From the NCBI GenBank assembly GCA_009778785.1, contig WRFN01000002.1, positions 239,063 through 303,062 of the forward strand: a stretch of DNA of 64,000 nt, given 5' to 3'. This DNA comes from Betaproteobacteria bacterium (lineage in GTDB: Bacteria; Pseudomonadota; Gammaproteobacteria; Burkholderiales; Casimicrobiaceae). Below, piece by piece: positions 25,794 to 36,558 of this stretch. A model generated the notes under the pieces. That model saw only the letters and a program-made list of their open reading frames with translations, made no database searches and was not told the origin of the DNA. The position numbers and the translations under genes are program-made. The stretch's first letter is position 1; each line of letters begins with the position of its first letter.

Positions 25794-27392
25794 CTACTCC
25801 CACTCGATCGTTGCCGGCGGTTTGCCCGAAATATCATAGACGACTCGGTTGATGCCGCGCACTTCGTTGATGATTCGCGTGCTGGTGCGCGCCAGCAAAT
25901 CGTGCGGCAATGGCGCCCAATGGGCAGTCATGAAGTCGGTGGTTTGCACGGCGCGCAACGCGACGACGTTTTCGTAGGTGCGGCCATCGCCCATCACGCC
26001 GACGGAACGTATCGGCAGGAAGACGGCGAAAGCCTGCGCGACGTTGTCGTACCAGTTGCGGCCGTCGTCGGCGATGGTGTTGCGCAGTTCTTCAATGAAA
26101 ATGGCGTCGGCGCGTTGCAGCAGTTCGATGGGCTTGCGCTCGCTGATGGCGCCGAGGATGCGAACGCCGAGACCGGGGCCGGGGAACGGGTGACGGAAAA
26201 CCATTTCGTGCGGAAGCCCGAGAGCAATGCCCAGTTCGCGCACTTCATCCTTGAACAGATCGCGTAACGGTTCAAGCAGTTTCAGATGCAGCGTTTCAGG
26301 CAAGCCGCCGACGTTGTGATGCGATTTGATGGTGTGCGCTTTTTTGGTTTTGGCGCCCGCCGATTCGATCACGTCGGGGTAAATGGTGCCTTGCGCGAGC
26401 CAGCGGGCGTTCGGCAATTTTGCCGCTTCGCGTTGGAAAACATCAACGAACAGTTTGCCGATGATCTTGCGCTTCTTTTCGGGGTCAGCTTCGCCGTGCA
26501 GCGCCGAGAGAAACTCATCAGCAGCGTTAACGTGAATCACATGCACGCCCATGTTGCTTTGAAAAGTGTGCATGACTTGATCGGCTTCGTTCAAGCGCAA
26601 CAAACCGTGATCGACGAAAACGCACGTCAGTTTGTCGCCAATGGCGCGATGAATCAGCGCGGCAGCGACGGAAGAGTCAACGCCACCAGAGAGGCCGAGC
26701 AGCACTTCTTCATCGCCGACTTGTTCGCGGATTGCGGCAATCGCTTCGTCGGCGTAAGTTTTCATCGTCCAGTCTTCGCCGCAACCGCAAACGTCGTGCA
26801 CAAAACGCGACAGAATCGCCGCCCCTTTTTTTGTGTGCGTTACTTCGGGATGAAACTGCACGCCGTAAAAGCGGCGCGCTTCATCGCCAATAGCCGCAAC
26901 CGGGCAATTCTGCGAGGTGCCGATGATAACAAAGCCGGGCGGCAATTCGGTGACCTTGTCGCCGTGGCTCATCCAAACGTCGAGCAGGCCGTGACCTTCG
27001 GTGTTGCTTCGATCCTGAATATCGCGCAACAACGCCGAGTGATTGCGAGCGCGCAGTTCGGCATAACCGAATTCGCGCACGCTGCCTTGCGACACTTTGC
27101 CGCCGAGTTGTATTGCCATCGTGTGCATGCCGTAGCAAATGCCGAGCACCGGAACGCCCAGCGTCCACACCGTTTCCGGCGCGCGCGGCGAATCTTTTTC
27201 GGTGACGCTCTCCGGGCTGCCGGAAAGAATGATGCCTTTCGGCGCAAAGTCACGGATGAAATCGGCGGACACGTCGAACGGGTGAATTTCGCAATACACA
27301 TGCGCTTCGCGCAACCGGCGGGCGATAAGCTGGGTAACTTGCGAGCCGAAATCGAGAATCAGAATTTTGGCGTGGTGCGGGTGTTGAGACAT
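25794..27392 (-). CDS. guaA: GMP synthase (glutamine-hydrolysing)
   Basis: A 532-residue enzyme that aminates XMP to GMP. The class I glutaminase domain has the nucleophile Cys86 in GICYGMH and the His-x-Glu in FHPEVTH. The ATP pyrophosphatase domain carries SGGVDSS, and the C-terminal dimerisation domain ends PPATIEWE. It is downstream of guaB on the same strand, separated by 72 bases containing a perfect palindrome, so the two may be partly uncoupled. Confidence 0.97.
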   Translation of the reverse strand: MSQHPHHAKILILDFGSQVTQLIARRLREAHVYCEIHPFDVSADFIRDFAPKGIILSGSPESVTEKDSPRAPETVWTLGVPVLGICYGMHTMAIQLGGKVSQGSVREFGYAELRARNHSALLRDIQDRSNTEGHGLLDVWMSHGDKVTELPPGFVIIGTSQNCPVAAIGDEARRFYGVQFHPEVTHTKKGAAILSRFVHDVCGCGEDWTMKTYADEAIAAIREQVGDEEVLLGLSGGVDSSVAAALIHRAIGDKLTCVFVDHGLLRLNEADQVMHTFQSNMGVHVIHVNAADEFLSALHGEADPEKKRKIIGKLFVDVFQREAAKLPNARWLAQGTIYPDVIESAGAKTKKAHTIKSHHNVGGLPETLHLKLLEPLRDLFKDEVRELGIALGLPHEMVFRHPFPGPGLGVRILGAISERKPIELLQRADAIFIEELRNTIADDGRNWYDNVAQAFAVFLPIRSVGVMGDGRTYENVVALRAVQTTDFMTAHWAPLPHDLLARTSTRIINEVRGINRVVYDISGKPPATIEWE

Positions 27393-27426
27393 GGTTTAAA
27401 CGTTCAATGATTTTTCAAAAGAGAAA

Positions 27427-27455
27427 GCAGGGGCGGGTTTGAAACCCGCCCCTGC
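27427..27455. repeat. 29-bp perfect palindrome between guaB and guaA, copy 2
   Basis: GCAGGGGCGGGTTT and its complement AAACCCGCCCCTGC flank a single G, giving a 14-bp perfect stem. It starts 10 bases past the guaB stop. No T-run follows, so termination would be weak; it could stabilise guaB mRNA. Confidence 0.85.
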
Positions 27456-27464
27456 GAAACTTGC

Positions 27465-28996
<1,532 letters not shown>

Positions 28997-29041
28997 GTCT
29001 GACGGTGCTGGGGGAACCCCAAGTCCAGTGAGAGGTGTGTC

Positions 29042-29533
29042 ATGAATACTCGATCTTTTCCATTATATGGCTTGCTGATGGCCGCGCTGGCCGCAACGAT
29101 ATTAGCATTAAGCGCTTCCGCCTCGGCGGCAACACTCTACAAAATCACCGGTCCCGACGGCAAAGTGACCTACTCGGATAAGCCGCCGACGACCGCCAAA
29201 GAGGCCGAAAAAACCGAAAAAATGCAAGACGTGCTGCCGACGGGCGATCCCGACGCGGCCAAAAAGATGGTGCAACAAGAAGCAGAGTTCCAGAAGCGTT
29301 CGGATGAACGTCAGGCCAGCGAGAAAAAAGCGGTGGACGAAAAGAAAGAAAAGGCCGACCTGTTACGGCGTTGCCAAGACGCGCGCACCAATCTTCGACA
29401 ACTCCGCGACACCGGAATGGTGTTGTACCGCTCCGGCGAAAAAGAAGGCGAGCGGGAAGCGATGACGATGGACGCGCGCCTGAAAGAAGCAACGCGCGTC
29501 GAAGAGGAAATGAAAAAAGCCGGATGCGAGTGA
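29042..29533 (+). CDS. DUF4124-domain exported protein
   Basis: A 163-residue protein with a Sec signal peptide (residues 1-29, ending ASASAA/TLYK). The DUF4124 motif LYKITGPDGKVTYSDKPP follows immediately, then a long charged coiled-coil-like helix rich in Lys and Glu and a C-terminal Cys. DUF4124 proteins are common in beta/gammaproteobacterial envelopes with no firm function. The two Cys (in RRCQD and AGCE) could pair in the periplasm. Confidence 0.82.
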   Translation: MNTRSFPLYGLLMAALAATILALSASASAATLYKITGPDGKVTYSDKPPTTAKEAEKTEKMQDVLPTGDPDAAKKMVQQEAEFQKRSDERQASEKKAVDEKKEKADLLRRCQDARTNLRQLRDTGMVLYRSGEKEGEREAMTMDARLKEATRVEEEMKKAGCE

Positions 29534-29577
29534 AGCCATCGGCGAGAGAAGCGAAAAACAACGGAAGGTCTCCGTCG

Positions 29578-29605
29578 GGGCGGGTTTCAAACCCGCCCTG
29601 TTTTT
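29578..29605 (+). terminator. Palindrome copy 3 with a T-tract, terminator of the DUF4124 gene
   Basis: GGGCGGGTTT-C-AAACCCGCCC (29578-29598) is a perfect 10-bp stem. Unlike the other family members it is followed by TGTTTTTTG, so here the repeat has the form of an intrinsic terminator. Confidence 0.75.
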
Positions 29606-29657
29606 TGCCACGAAGAAACGGGGACGTAGCTGTACGGTATTGAAAGAGCAATTACCA

Positions 29658-30173
29658 ATGAACCATCAGCGAGGCTTCTTCACCTTTTTTGATGCGTTGA
29701 TCGTCATCGGCATTATCGCGGGTATTTTCATCGGACACAAATGTGGCTTACTCTGGTTCGGCACAACAGGCGCCATAGGAATAGCATTGGTAGGCGGCGC
29801 AATGGGGTACATCGTTGCTCGCTTGCCGTGGGTGTTCGCAAATCGCTCGATAAAGCAGAGGTTGGAAAAAGAACCCAGCCAACAGTTGCGCGAGCGCCTC
29901 CATCACGAGTATTTTGTTGCACACCTCATTCTTGCTCAACTGATGAAAAGAGGCGAAGATATTAGCAACGAGCTTCCTTGGGTGATTGGTTTAATAAAGT
30001 CGGAAGATAAAAACCGTCGCATTTTCGGTTGGAGCGCTTTGAAATTTGCTTTCCCGAAAATCGCGGCTCAGATCGCAGAATATCGGCCAACGGATTCAAC
30101 AGAAAGATGTCGCGCTCTTGCCTCACGGCTTGATCTTCATGTCGAACCAAACGCGGAATCGCTGGATGGGTAG
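29658..30173 (+). CDS. Hypothetical protein with N-terminal membrane segments
   Basis: A 171-residue protein, not recognised. Two hydrophobic helices (about residues 9-26 and 32-54) precede a soluble, mostly helical domain with basic and acidic residues (SIKQRLEKEPSQQLRERLHHEYF; LPWVIGLIKSEDKNRRIFGWSALKFAFP). The start ATG 29658 replaces an earlier TTG. The last codons and stop (ESLDG, TAG) lie inside a hairpin repeat, suggesting the 3-prime end was rewritten by that insertion. Confidence 0.6.
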   Translation: MNHQRGFFTFFDALIVIGIIAGIFIGHKCGLLWFGTTGAIGIALVGGAMGYIVARLPWVFANRSIKQRLEKEPSQQLRERLHHEYFVAHLILAQLMKRGEDISNELPWVIGLIKSEDKNRRIFGWSALKFAFPKIAAQIAEYRPTDSTERCRALASRLDLHVEPNAESLDG

Positions 30174-30191
30174 AGCGAAGCGAAACCCATC
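30165..30191. repeat. Hairpin repeat GATGGGT...ACCCATC
   Basis: A 7-bp perfect inverted repeat (30165-30171 with 30185-30191) around AGAGCGAAGCGAA. A related unit is at 58718-58745 (GGGCAGAGCATAGCGAAACCC). It forms the end of the upstream ORF and the junction with the recG region. Confidence 0.6.
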
Positions 30192-30305
30192 GTCGTTTCT
30201 CACCTCTTTCACCAATTCTGGGCGATACAATCCCCGCCCTGCTGATCGCTGTTTCGATTTCATTTTACAATTCGGTTTTGTTTTTCATACAAACGCCATT
30301 CTCTC

Positions 30306-32483
30306 TCACGCCTTGAAAAACTCCGCCTTGTCGCCGAGCCAGCGATCAATTAACTTGACGGCGGCGGTTTCACCTTCTTTCGTTTTCAACAACCGATCGG
30401 CGACGCGGCTGGCGCGTTCGAGCAGCGCTTCATCGCGTTCGGGGTCGGCAAAGCGCAGCAGCGGTACACCCGATTGTCGCGCTCCCAGCAACTCGCCCGG
30501 CCCGCGAATACGCAAATCCTGACGGGCGATTTCAAAGCCGTCGTTGTTTTCAAAAATCACTTTGAGCCGCGCTTTCGCCAACGCTCCCAGCGGCGTTTCA
30601 AACAACAGGATGCACTGGCTTTGCCGCGAGCCGCGCCCTACCCGCCCGCGCAATTGGTGCAACTGCGCCAGCCCGAAGCGCTCGGCGTGTTCGATCACCA
30701 TGATCGAAGCGTTCGGCACATCGACGCCAACTTCGATTACGGTGGTCGCCACCAGAATGTGAATGTCGCCGCGCACGAAGGCTTCCATCATCGCAGTTTT
30801 GTCCGCCGGTTTCATTCGACCGTGCAGCAAGCCGACGTTGAGTTTTGGCAACGGCGCACCGTCCGCAGTTTCGTGGCTGCCGTCGAAGGTTGCCATCAGT
30901 TCTTCGTACAGAGTTTGTGCCGCCTGCAGGCTGAGTTTTTCCGATTCTTCGATCAGCGGGCACACCCAATACGCTTGCGCGCCTTCGGCGCAACGCCTGC
31001 CGACGTGTGCGATGATTTCGGCACGGCGCGTTTGATTGACCAGCCGCGTCGTTACCGGCGTGCGCCCCGGCGGCAACGTGTCGATCACCGACACATCGAG
31101 ATCAGCGTAAAAACTCATCGCCAGCGTGCGCGGAATCGGCGTCGCGCTCATCATCAGTTGATGTACTTCTTCAGCGCTCGCCGCTTTATCGCGCAACGCC
31201 AGGCGCTGCGTCACGCCGAAGCGATGTTGTTCATCGACAATCGCCAGCGCCAGATTCGGCATCGCCACTTCTTTTTGAAAAAGCGCGTGCGTGCCAATGG
31301 CAAAAGCCGGTTCGCCGTCAGCCAACATCGCCAATGTTTTTTTGTGTTGCGCCGACGTCAAGGCTCCCGTCAACCACACCAGCCGCACCGGCAAACCTTC
31401 GAGCCACGCCGACAATTTGTTGTAGTGCTGTTCGGCGAGAATTTCCGTCGGCGCCATCAACGCCGCCTGCCGACCGTTTTCCACCGCGCGCAACGCCGCC
31501 AGCGCCGCCACCACGGTTTTGCCGGAGCCGACATCGCCTTGCAGCAAGCGGTGCATCGGCATGGTGCGCGCGAGATCGTCGCTGATTTCTTTCCACACAC
31601 GCTGTTGCGCCATCGTCAACGCGAACGGCAAGCGCTGCAATAACGCCTCGGTCAAAACACCGCGCGGTTTCAGTGCTTCGGCGCGACGGCTGGCGCGCGC
31701 CGCTTTGTGTCGCTTCAACGAAAGTTGTTGCGCCAGCAATTCATCAAACTTGATCCGCTGCCAGGCCGGATGCGTGTGCGCCGACAGCGTTATTTGTTCT
31801 TCTTCGGACAACTGCGGCGGAGGCGCGTGCAAAAAACGCAACGCCCGCGACCAGTCCCACAAATCCTCCTGCCGACACACGGCTTCCGGCAGATCGTCGC
31901 GCAACACCGCTTCGTGTTGCAAGACCCGTGCGATTTGCTTCGTCAACACCTCCTGCGACAACCCGGCGGTGGTCGGATAAATCGGCGTCAAGCGATTCGG
32001 CAACGACACATCACGCGGCGCTTCTCGCGGTATTTCTCTTTGATTCGCTGCGCTCAGCACCATGAACTTCGGGTGCACCATCTCCAAACCGAAATGGCCT
32101 TCCCGCACTTCGCCGAACACGCGCACCCGCGCACCGAGGGTCAGCGCTTTTTGCTGGTTCGGATAAAACGTGAAAAAGCGCAGCGTCAACGCCGCGCCGA
32201 TCCCTTTTTCATCGTCGCTCTCAATCGCGCAAACCCACTGCCGCCGTGGCCGATAACGCACCTCACTCGCCGTCACCACGCCCTCGGCGCACACCGACAT
32301 CCCCGCGTGCAACTGCGCCAGCGGCACGCGCGTCGTGTAATCCTCGTAACGCAGCGGCAAATGCAGCGCCAAATCGACATCGCGGACAATGCCCAGCCGC
32401 GCCAAACGCGCCGCCAACACCGAACCCTTGTCCTTGCGCGGCTTGTCCGCCGCCGGAAGATCACGCGACATTCCGGTCGCCAC
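30306..32483 (-). CDS. recG: ATP-dependent DNA helicase RecG
   Basis: A 725-residue branch-migration helicase. The N-terminal wedge OB-fold (about 60-150) precedes SF2 helicase motifs: I GDVGSGKTVVA, Ia APTEILAEQH, II DEQHRFGV, III SATPIPRT and VI LHQLRGRVGRGSRQS. RecG remodels stalled forks and Holliday junctions. The GTG start at 32483 follows GAGGT and lies 3 bases after the ridA stop; ATG at 32471 is an alternative. Confidence 0.96.
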   Translation of the reverse strand: MATGMSRDLPAADKPRKDKGSVLAARLARLGIVRDVDLALHLPLRYEDYTTRVPLAQLHAGMSVCAEGVVTASEVRYRPRRQWVCAIESDDEKGIGAALTLRFFTFYPNQQKALTLGARVRVFGEVREGHFGLEMVHPKFMVLSAANQREIPREAPRDVSLPNRLTPIYPTTAGLSQEVLTKQIARVLQHEAVLRDDLPEAVCRQEDLWDWSRALRFLHAPPPQLSEEEQITLSAHTHPAWQRIKFDELLAQQLSLKRHKAARASRRAEALKPRGVLTEALLQRLPFALTMAQQRVWKEISDDLARTMPMHRLLQGDVGSGKTVVAALAALRAVENGRQAALMAPTEILAEQHYNKLSAWLEGLPVRLVWLTGALTSAQHKKTLAMLADGEPAFAIGTHALFQKEVAMPNLALAIVDEQHRFGVTQRLALRDKAASAEEVHQLMMSATPIPRTLAMSFYADLDVSVIDTLPPGRTPVTTRLVNQTRRAEIIAHVGRRCAEGAQAYWVCPLIEESEKLSLQAAQTLYEELMATFDGSHETADGAPLPKLNVGLLHGRMKPADKTAMMEAFVRGDIHILVATTVIEVGVDVPNASIMVIEHAERFGLAQLHQLRGRVGRGSRQSQCILLFETPLGALAKARLKVIFENNDGFEIARQDLRIRGPGELLGARQSGVPLLRFADPERDEALLERASRVADRLLKTKEGETAAVKLIDRWLGDKAEFFKA

Positions 32484-32486
32484 GAC

Positions 32487-32885
32487 TTACCTCAGAAACA
32501 ACACCGCCTCGACTTCCAGCGCCGCCGCCTTCGGCAATGCCGCCACCTGATACGTCGCCCGCGCCGGATACGGCTTGGTGAAATACGACGCCATGATTTC
32601 GTTGACTAGCGCGAAATCGTTGAGATCCGCCATCAAAATCGTCAACTTCACGATATCGTCCAACTCGCCGCCTGCCGCTTGCGCCACCGCCCGCAGATTG
32701 CGGAACACCTGATGCGCCTGCGCCTCGGCGCCCGTCGCCAACACGCCGCTGGCCGGATCGAGCCCCAACTGGCCGGACAAATACACCGTCTGCCCCACCG
32801 CAACCGCCTGCGAATACGGCCCCAGCGCCGCCGGCGCCTGCGCGGTATGAATGGCCTTTTTGCCCGCTGCTTTCGTGTCGCTCAT
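32487..32885 (-). CDS. ridA: RidA family enamine/imine deaminase
   Basis: A 132-residue RidA/YjgF protein: APAALGPYSQAV near the N-terminus, VYLSGQLGLDP, and KLTILMADLNDF...YFTKPYPARATYQVAALP, including the conserved catalytic Arg in YPART-like YPARAT. It hydrolyses reactive enamines such as 2-aminoacrylate from PLP enzymes. Start MSDTK is preceded by AAGGAGG. A longer frame upstream crosses a tRNA gene and is not real. It is cotranscribed with recG. Confidence 0.93.
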   Translation of the reverse strand: MSDTKAAGKKAIHTAQAPAALGPYSQAVAVGQTVYLSGQLGLDPASGVLATGAEAQAHQVFRNLRAVAQAAGGELDDIVKLTILMADLNDFALVNEIMASYFTKPYPARATYQVAALPKAAALEVEAVLFLR

Positions 32886-32982
32886 CGCTTCCTCCTTCAT
32901 CGTCTGAAATGACGTAAGTGTAGCAGTTGGCGGCGTCCAGCGCTTATTTTCCAGCCTGTCCGGCTGGCGAAGCATAAGGCGA

Positions 32983-33011
32983 TTGTCGGAATGCCAGAAA
33001 TTCGGTAATAT
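32983..33011 (+). promoter_or_regulatory. Promoter of tRNA-Ala
   Basis: -35 TTGTCG (32983-32988), a 17-base spacer and -10 TAATAT (33006-33011). The tRNA starts 13 bases past the -10, so the transcript would begin just before the mature 5-prime end. Confidence 0.6.
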
Positions 33012-33023
33012 TCCGAACCTTAC

Positions 33024-33099
<76 letters not shown>

Positions 33100-33101
33100 A
33101 T

Positions 33102-33133
33102 AACGCTCAACTTTTCTGGTTGGGCGTTTTTGT
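33102..33133 (+). terminator. Intrinsic terminator of tRNA-Ala
   Basis: AACGCTCAAC (33102-33111) pairs with GTTGGGCGTT (33119-33128) with one G-T pair and a 7-base loop, followed by TTT and G-T rich sequence. It starts 3 bases after the tRNA CCA end. Confidence 0.8.
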
Positions 33134-33297
33134 TGGCGAACTTCGATGATGTAGGAATGTCAGCAATTTAGCAAACATTGCTTTTGATTTCAAAGACTTT
33201 CGTTGACGGTTCAAATCATCGTCGGCCTTGAGTATCATGTCGCAGGCGCTGAGCCGGTTGAATACGTTGTTGCCGTTTACGATGAAAGAGTAACACT

Positions 33298-34254
33298 ATG
33301 AATATCCCTGAAGAGCTTTTGACGGTGCGCGACTGGTTGCGCTGGGCGGTGACCCGGTTCCATCAATCGCGGTTGTATTTCGGGCACGGCAGTGATAACG
33401 CCCTCAGCGAAGCCACTTATTTGATCGCGCACACGTTGGCGTTACCGTTTGATCAACTCGATAGTTTTCTCGACGCCCGTTTGACGTTGCCCGAAAAAAC
33501 GCAACTTCGCAAAATTCTCGACCGTCGCATCGAAGAGCGCATCCCCGCCGCTTATCTCACGCAGGAAGCGTGGCTCGGCGATTTTCGTTTTTATGTTGAC
33601 GAGCGCGTCATCATCCCGCGCTCTTTCATCGCCGAGTTGATGCCCGACCGGTTGTCGCCGTACCTGCCCGATCGCCACGATGTCAAGAACGCGCTCGACT
33701 TGTGCACCGGCTCCGGTTGCCTGGCGATTCTGATGGCGGATGCGTACCCCAACGCCGACATCGACGCCGTGGACATTTCGCTGCCGGCGCTCGAAGTCGC
33801 GCAGCGCAACATCGACGACTATCATCTCACCGACCGCATCACGTTGATTCGTTCCAACTACACCGACAATCTGCCGAAGAACAAACGCTACGATCTGATC
33901 ATTAGCAACCCGCCTTACGTCACTGGTGAAGCGATGCAAAATCTGCCGCGCGAATACCGTCACGAGCCTGAACTGGCGCTGGCCGGCGGCGTCGATGGAC
34001 TGGACGCCGTTCATCACATTCTGAAAAACGCGCCGCGCTTGCTGCAACCGCACGGTATCGTCGTCGTCGAGATCGGTCACAACCGCGCTATCGTCGAAGT
34101 CGCTTATCCAAATCTGCCTTTCGTCTGGCTCGACACCGGCTCGTCGGAGGATTCGGTCTTTTTATTGACGCGCGATGATCTCGCCGAGTATACGCCGCCA
34201 AGCTCAAAACAAACGGAACCCATCAGCGCGTCTCAAATCGGCGCCCACCGATAA
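33298..34254 (+). CDS. prmB: Ribosomal protein uL3 N5-glutamine methyltransferase
   Basis: A 318-residue HemK-family methyltransferase. SAM motif I is ALDLCTGSGCLAI, motif IV NPPYV (in LIISNPPYVTGEAM) binds the target glutamine, and a helical N-terminal substrate domain is present. AYLTQEAWLGDFRFYVDERVIIPRS is the PrmB signature. It methylates Gln of ribosomal protein L3. Its last 22 bases overlap the 3-prime end of mtfA on the other strand. Confidence 0.94.
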   Translation: MNIPEELLTVRDWLRWAVTRFHQSRLYFGHGSDNALSEATYLIAHTLALPFDQLDSFLDARLTLPEKTQLRKILDRRIEERIPAAYLTQEAWLGDFRFYVDERVIIPRSFIAELMPDRLSPYLPDRHDVKNALDLCTGSGCLAILMADAYPNADIDAVDISLPALEVAQRNIDDYHLTDRITLIRSNYTDNLPKNKRYDLIISNPPYVTGEAMQNLPREYRHEPELALAGGVDGLDAVHHILKNAPRLLQPHGIVVVEIGHNRAIVEVAYPNLPFVWLDTGSSEDSVFLLTRDDLAEYTPPSSKQTEPISASQIGAHR

Positions 34255-35045
34255 AACAAGCGGAAGCATTCATCAACGTCGGGATACGTTTCGCGCAAGC
34301 GCGCAGGCGCCACAAAAAAAGTTTCCGACATCACCGCAAAAAATTCCGCCGGATGTTCCGAAGCGTAAGGGTCGATCCCCAAATCTTCGCCCGCATCCGT
34401 GCGACGACAAAAATCATCGTAAGCGCGCCCCATTACTTGCTGCCAGCGCGCTATCGGCAATTCCGGCGGCAGCGGCGGGCAACCGTTGGCTTCGCCGTTC
34501 TTCATGTCGAGCTTGTGAACAAACTCGTGGATCACCACGTTGACAGGCAAAGCATCGCCTTCCGTCGCTTCCGAAAAAATTTCATCATCTTCCGCTTCTT
34601 CGTCACTGCGTTCGCGGTTGGGATCAAGCGCGTCCGGCCACGACAGCGCCACCGGCCCACCCGGCATCGCTTCGCCCATGATCGGTTCATCATCACGATG
34701 AACCACGCCGTCTTCGTCTTCCCATTCGGCGTTGGTGATGAACTCATCGGAATACAACACCACCGTTTCAAAATCATCGTACCATTCCAGTCCCAATTTC
34801 AACACGGGAATGCACGCCTGCGCCGCCACCACGACTCGCTGAAACGGCGTCACCTTGAAACCACGCGCGCCGACAATGTTTTTGTCGCACAAAAACAGCA
34901 CGCTCATCGCGCGCAACGCTTCCAGTTCGCTCTTGGGCCAATCGCCAAGAAACGGCAACGCCGCCAGCGCTTTTTGCCACAACGCTTCCGGGATTGCATA
35001 CCGTTGCAGCGTTCGGGCGCGACGCCAACGCGAGAAGAAATTCAT
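34233..35045 (-). CDS. mtfA: MtfA-like zinc-dependent peptidase
   Basis: A 270-residue M90-family metallopeptidase. The zinc motif is HEFVHKLDM, followed by a glutamate in SEHPAEFFAVMSE. FLCDKNIVGARGF and VVLYSDEFI are family blocks. In E. coli MtfA binds and removes the Mlc repressor in glucose uptake control; a similar role is not proven here. The ATG overlaps the rmuC stop (TGATG). An acidic loop (SDEEAEDDEIFSEATEGD) is an insert before the motif. Confidence 0.9.
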   Translation of the reverse strand: MNFFSRWRRARTLQRYAIPEALWQKALAALPFLGDWPKSELEALRAMSVLFLCDKNIVGARGFKVTPFQRVVVAAQACIPVLKLGLEWYDDFETVVLYSDEFITNAEWEDEDGVVHRDDEPIMGEAMPGGPVALSWPDALDPNRERSDEEAEDDEIFSEATEGDALPVNVVIHEFVHKLDMKNGEANGCPPLPPELPIARWQQVMGRAYDDFCRRTDAGEDLGIDPYASEHPAEFFAVMSETFFVAPARLRETYPDVDECFRLFYRWAPI

Positions 35046-36385
35046 CACTCGTCGTCGTCAGAGTCGCGGGGCAACAAGGTCAGCGTCGATTCCGTCTCAA
35101 ACAAACGCGCCGCGTCCGGTTCCGGCATTTGTTCGACCCCGCGCAGTTTTCGTGTGATCGCTCGCGTCCGCTTATCGGCTTCGTCGATGGTTTTCGTCGC
35201 CTGATCGAGCTTGTCCCGCGTTTTCATCAATATCAGTCCAAACTTCTGAAATTCGGTCTTGACCGCCGCCAGCACTTCCCACACTTCACTTGAACGCTGC
35301 TCGATGGCCAATGTCCGAAAACCCATCTGTAAACTGTTCAACATCGCCATCAGATTGGTCGGCCCCGCAATCATCACGCGCCACTCGCGCTGCAAAACAT
35401 CGCTCAAGCCGGGGCGCGTCATCAGTTCGGCGTACAATCCTTCGGACGGCACAAACAACACGGCGAAATCGGTGGTGTGCGGCGGCTTGACGTACTTTTC
35501 CTGAATCTTCTTCGCTTCCGTTTTCAGAAAGTTTTCCAGCGCCTTCCTCGCTTCTTCGGCAGCCGCCATGTCCGCATTTTCCAGCGCGATCTGCAAACGC
35601 TGCCAATGATCGAGTGGGAACTTGGAATCGATCGGCAACCAGCACGGCTGATGCGCGTCGCGCCCCGGCAAGCGAATCGCAAATTCCACCCGCGCGCCGC
35701 TGCCCGGAATCGTCTCGACGTTTTCGCCATATTGCTGCGGCGTCAGCATTTCAGACAACAGCGCCGCCAACTGAACCTCGCCCCAGCCGCCGCGCGTTTT
35801 GACGTTGCTCAACACACGCTTCAAATCGCCGACGCCCACCGCCAGCGTTTGCATTTCGCCCAAACCTTTATACACTTGCTCCAAACGGTCGGCGACTTGT
35901 TTGAACGATTCGCCCAAGCGCGTTTCCAGCGTCGTCTGTAATTTTTCATCGACCGTCGCCCGCATCTGATCGAGTTTTTGCGCGTTGTCGAGGCGCATCA
36001 CGTCGAGCCGCTGTTCCAGCGCCTTGCGAATCGCTTCCAGCTTCTGCTCCGACACTTGCGTCAACTGCTGGACCTGCGTTCCGAAGCGCGACCACTGTTC
36101 CTGCTGCATGCCGAATTGCGCCGTGGATTGTTGCTGCGCGGCTTGCGCCTGTTGCAACAACAGTGTCGATAACTCGCCGCGCTGCGTCGCCAAATCCTGT
36201 CGCAAATCGCGCTCGCTCTTCCCGCTTTGCGCCACCAGCGCCGCCAGTTGCGTGCGCGTTTCCGTCAGTTCGCTCAAAAGTTTTTGCTGATCGCGCGCCA
36301 ACGCCGCCGTTCGCGCCACCGAATACGCAACAGCCATCAGCAGTAAAACCGTCAGTGCCAAAATGATCGTTACCATGTTTTCCAC
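35045..36385 (-). CDS. rmuC: DNA recombination protein RmuC
   Basis: A 446-residue protein: an N-terminal membrane anchor (about 5-22), a long coiled coil rich in Gln/Glu/Ala (about 30-170), and the RmuC domain with SNVKTRGGWGEVQLAALL, GARVEFAIRLPG, LPIDSKFP and TDFAVLFVPSEGLYAE. RmuC limits DNA inversions at short inverted repeats. GTG at 36385 is preferred because GGAGAGGT stands 5 bases upstream; ATG at 36376 is an alternative. Translation is coupled to mtfA. Confidence 0.94.
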   Translation of the reverse strand: MENMVTIILALTVLLLMAVAYSVARTAALARDQQKLLSELTETRTQLAALVAQSGKSERDLRQDLATQRGELSTLLLQQAQAAQQQSTAQFGMQQEQWSRFGTQVQQLTQVSEQKLEAIRKALEQRLDVMRLDNAQKLDQMRATVDEKLQTTLETRLGESFKQVADRLEQVYKGLGEMQTLAVGVGDLKRVLSNVKTRGGWGEVQLAALLSEMLTPQQYGENVETIPGSGARVEFAIRLPGRDAHQPCWLPIDSKFPLDHWQRLQIALENADMAAAEEARKALENFLKTEAKKIQEKYVKPPHTTDFAVLFVPSEGLYAELMTRPGLSDVLQREWRVMIAGPTNLMAMLNSLQMGFRTLAIEQRSSEVWEVLAAVKTEFQKFGLILMKTRDKLDQATKTIDEADKRTRAITRKLRGVEQMPEPDAARLFETESTLTLLPRDSDDDE

Positions 36386-36558
36386 AAATACCTCTCCCGC
36401 CGATTCCTCCGGCTCGCTTATTGTACGGCATTCTGTTTTACAAGGATGCACTGATACAGTCCCAACCGTTCGGATTGAGAATAAACCAGCCCCCCTGAAA
36501 TGGGCGTACCGTTCTGTTGTATTATTGCGGCATCCGCTTTTTATTCGCCCTCTCTACC

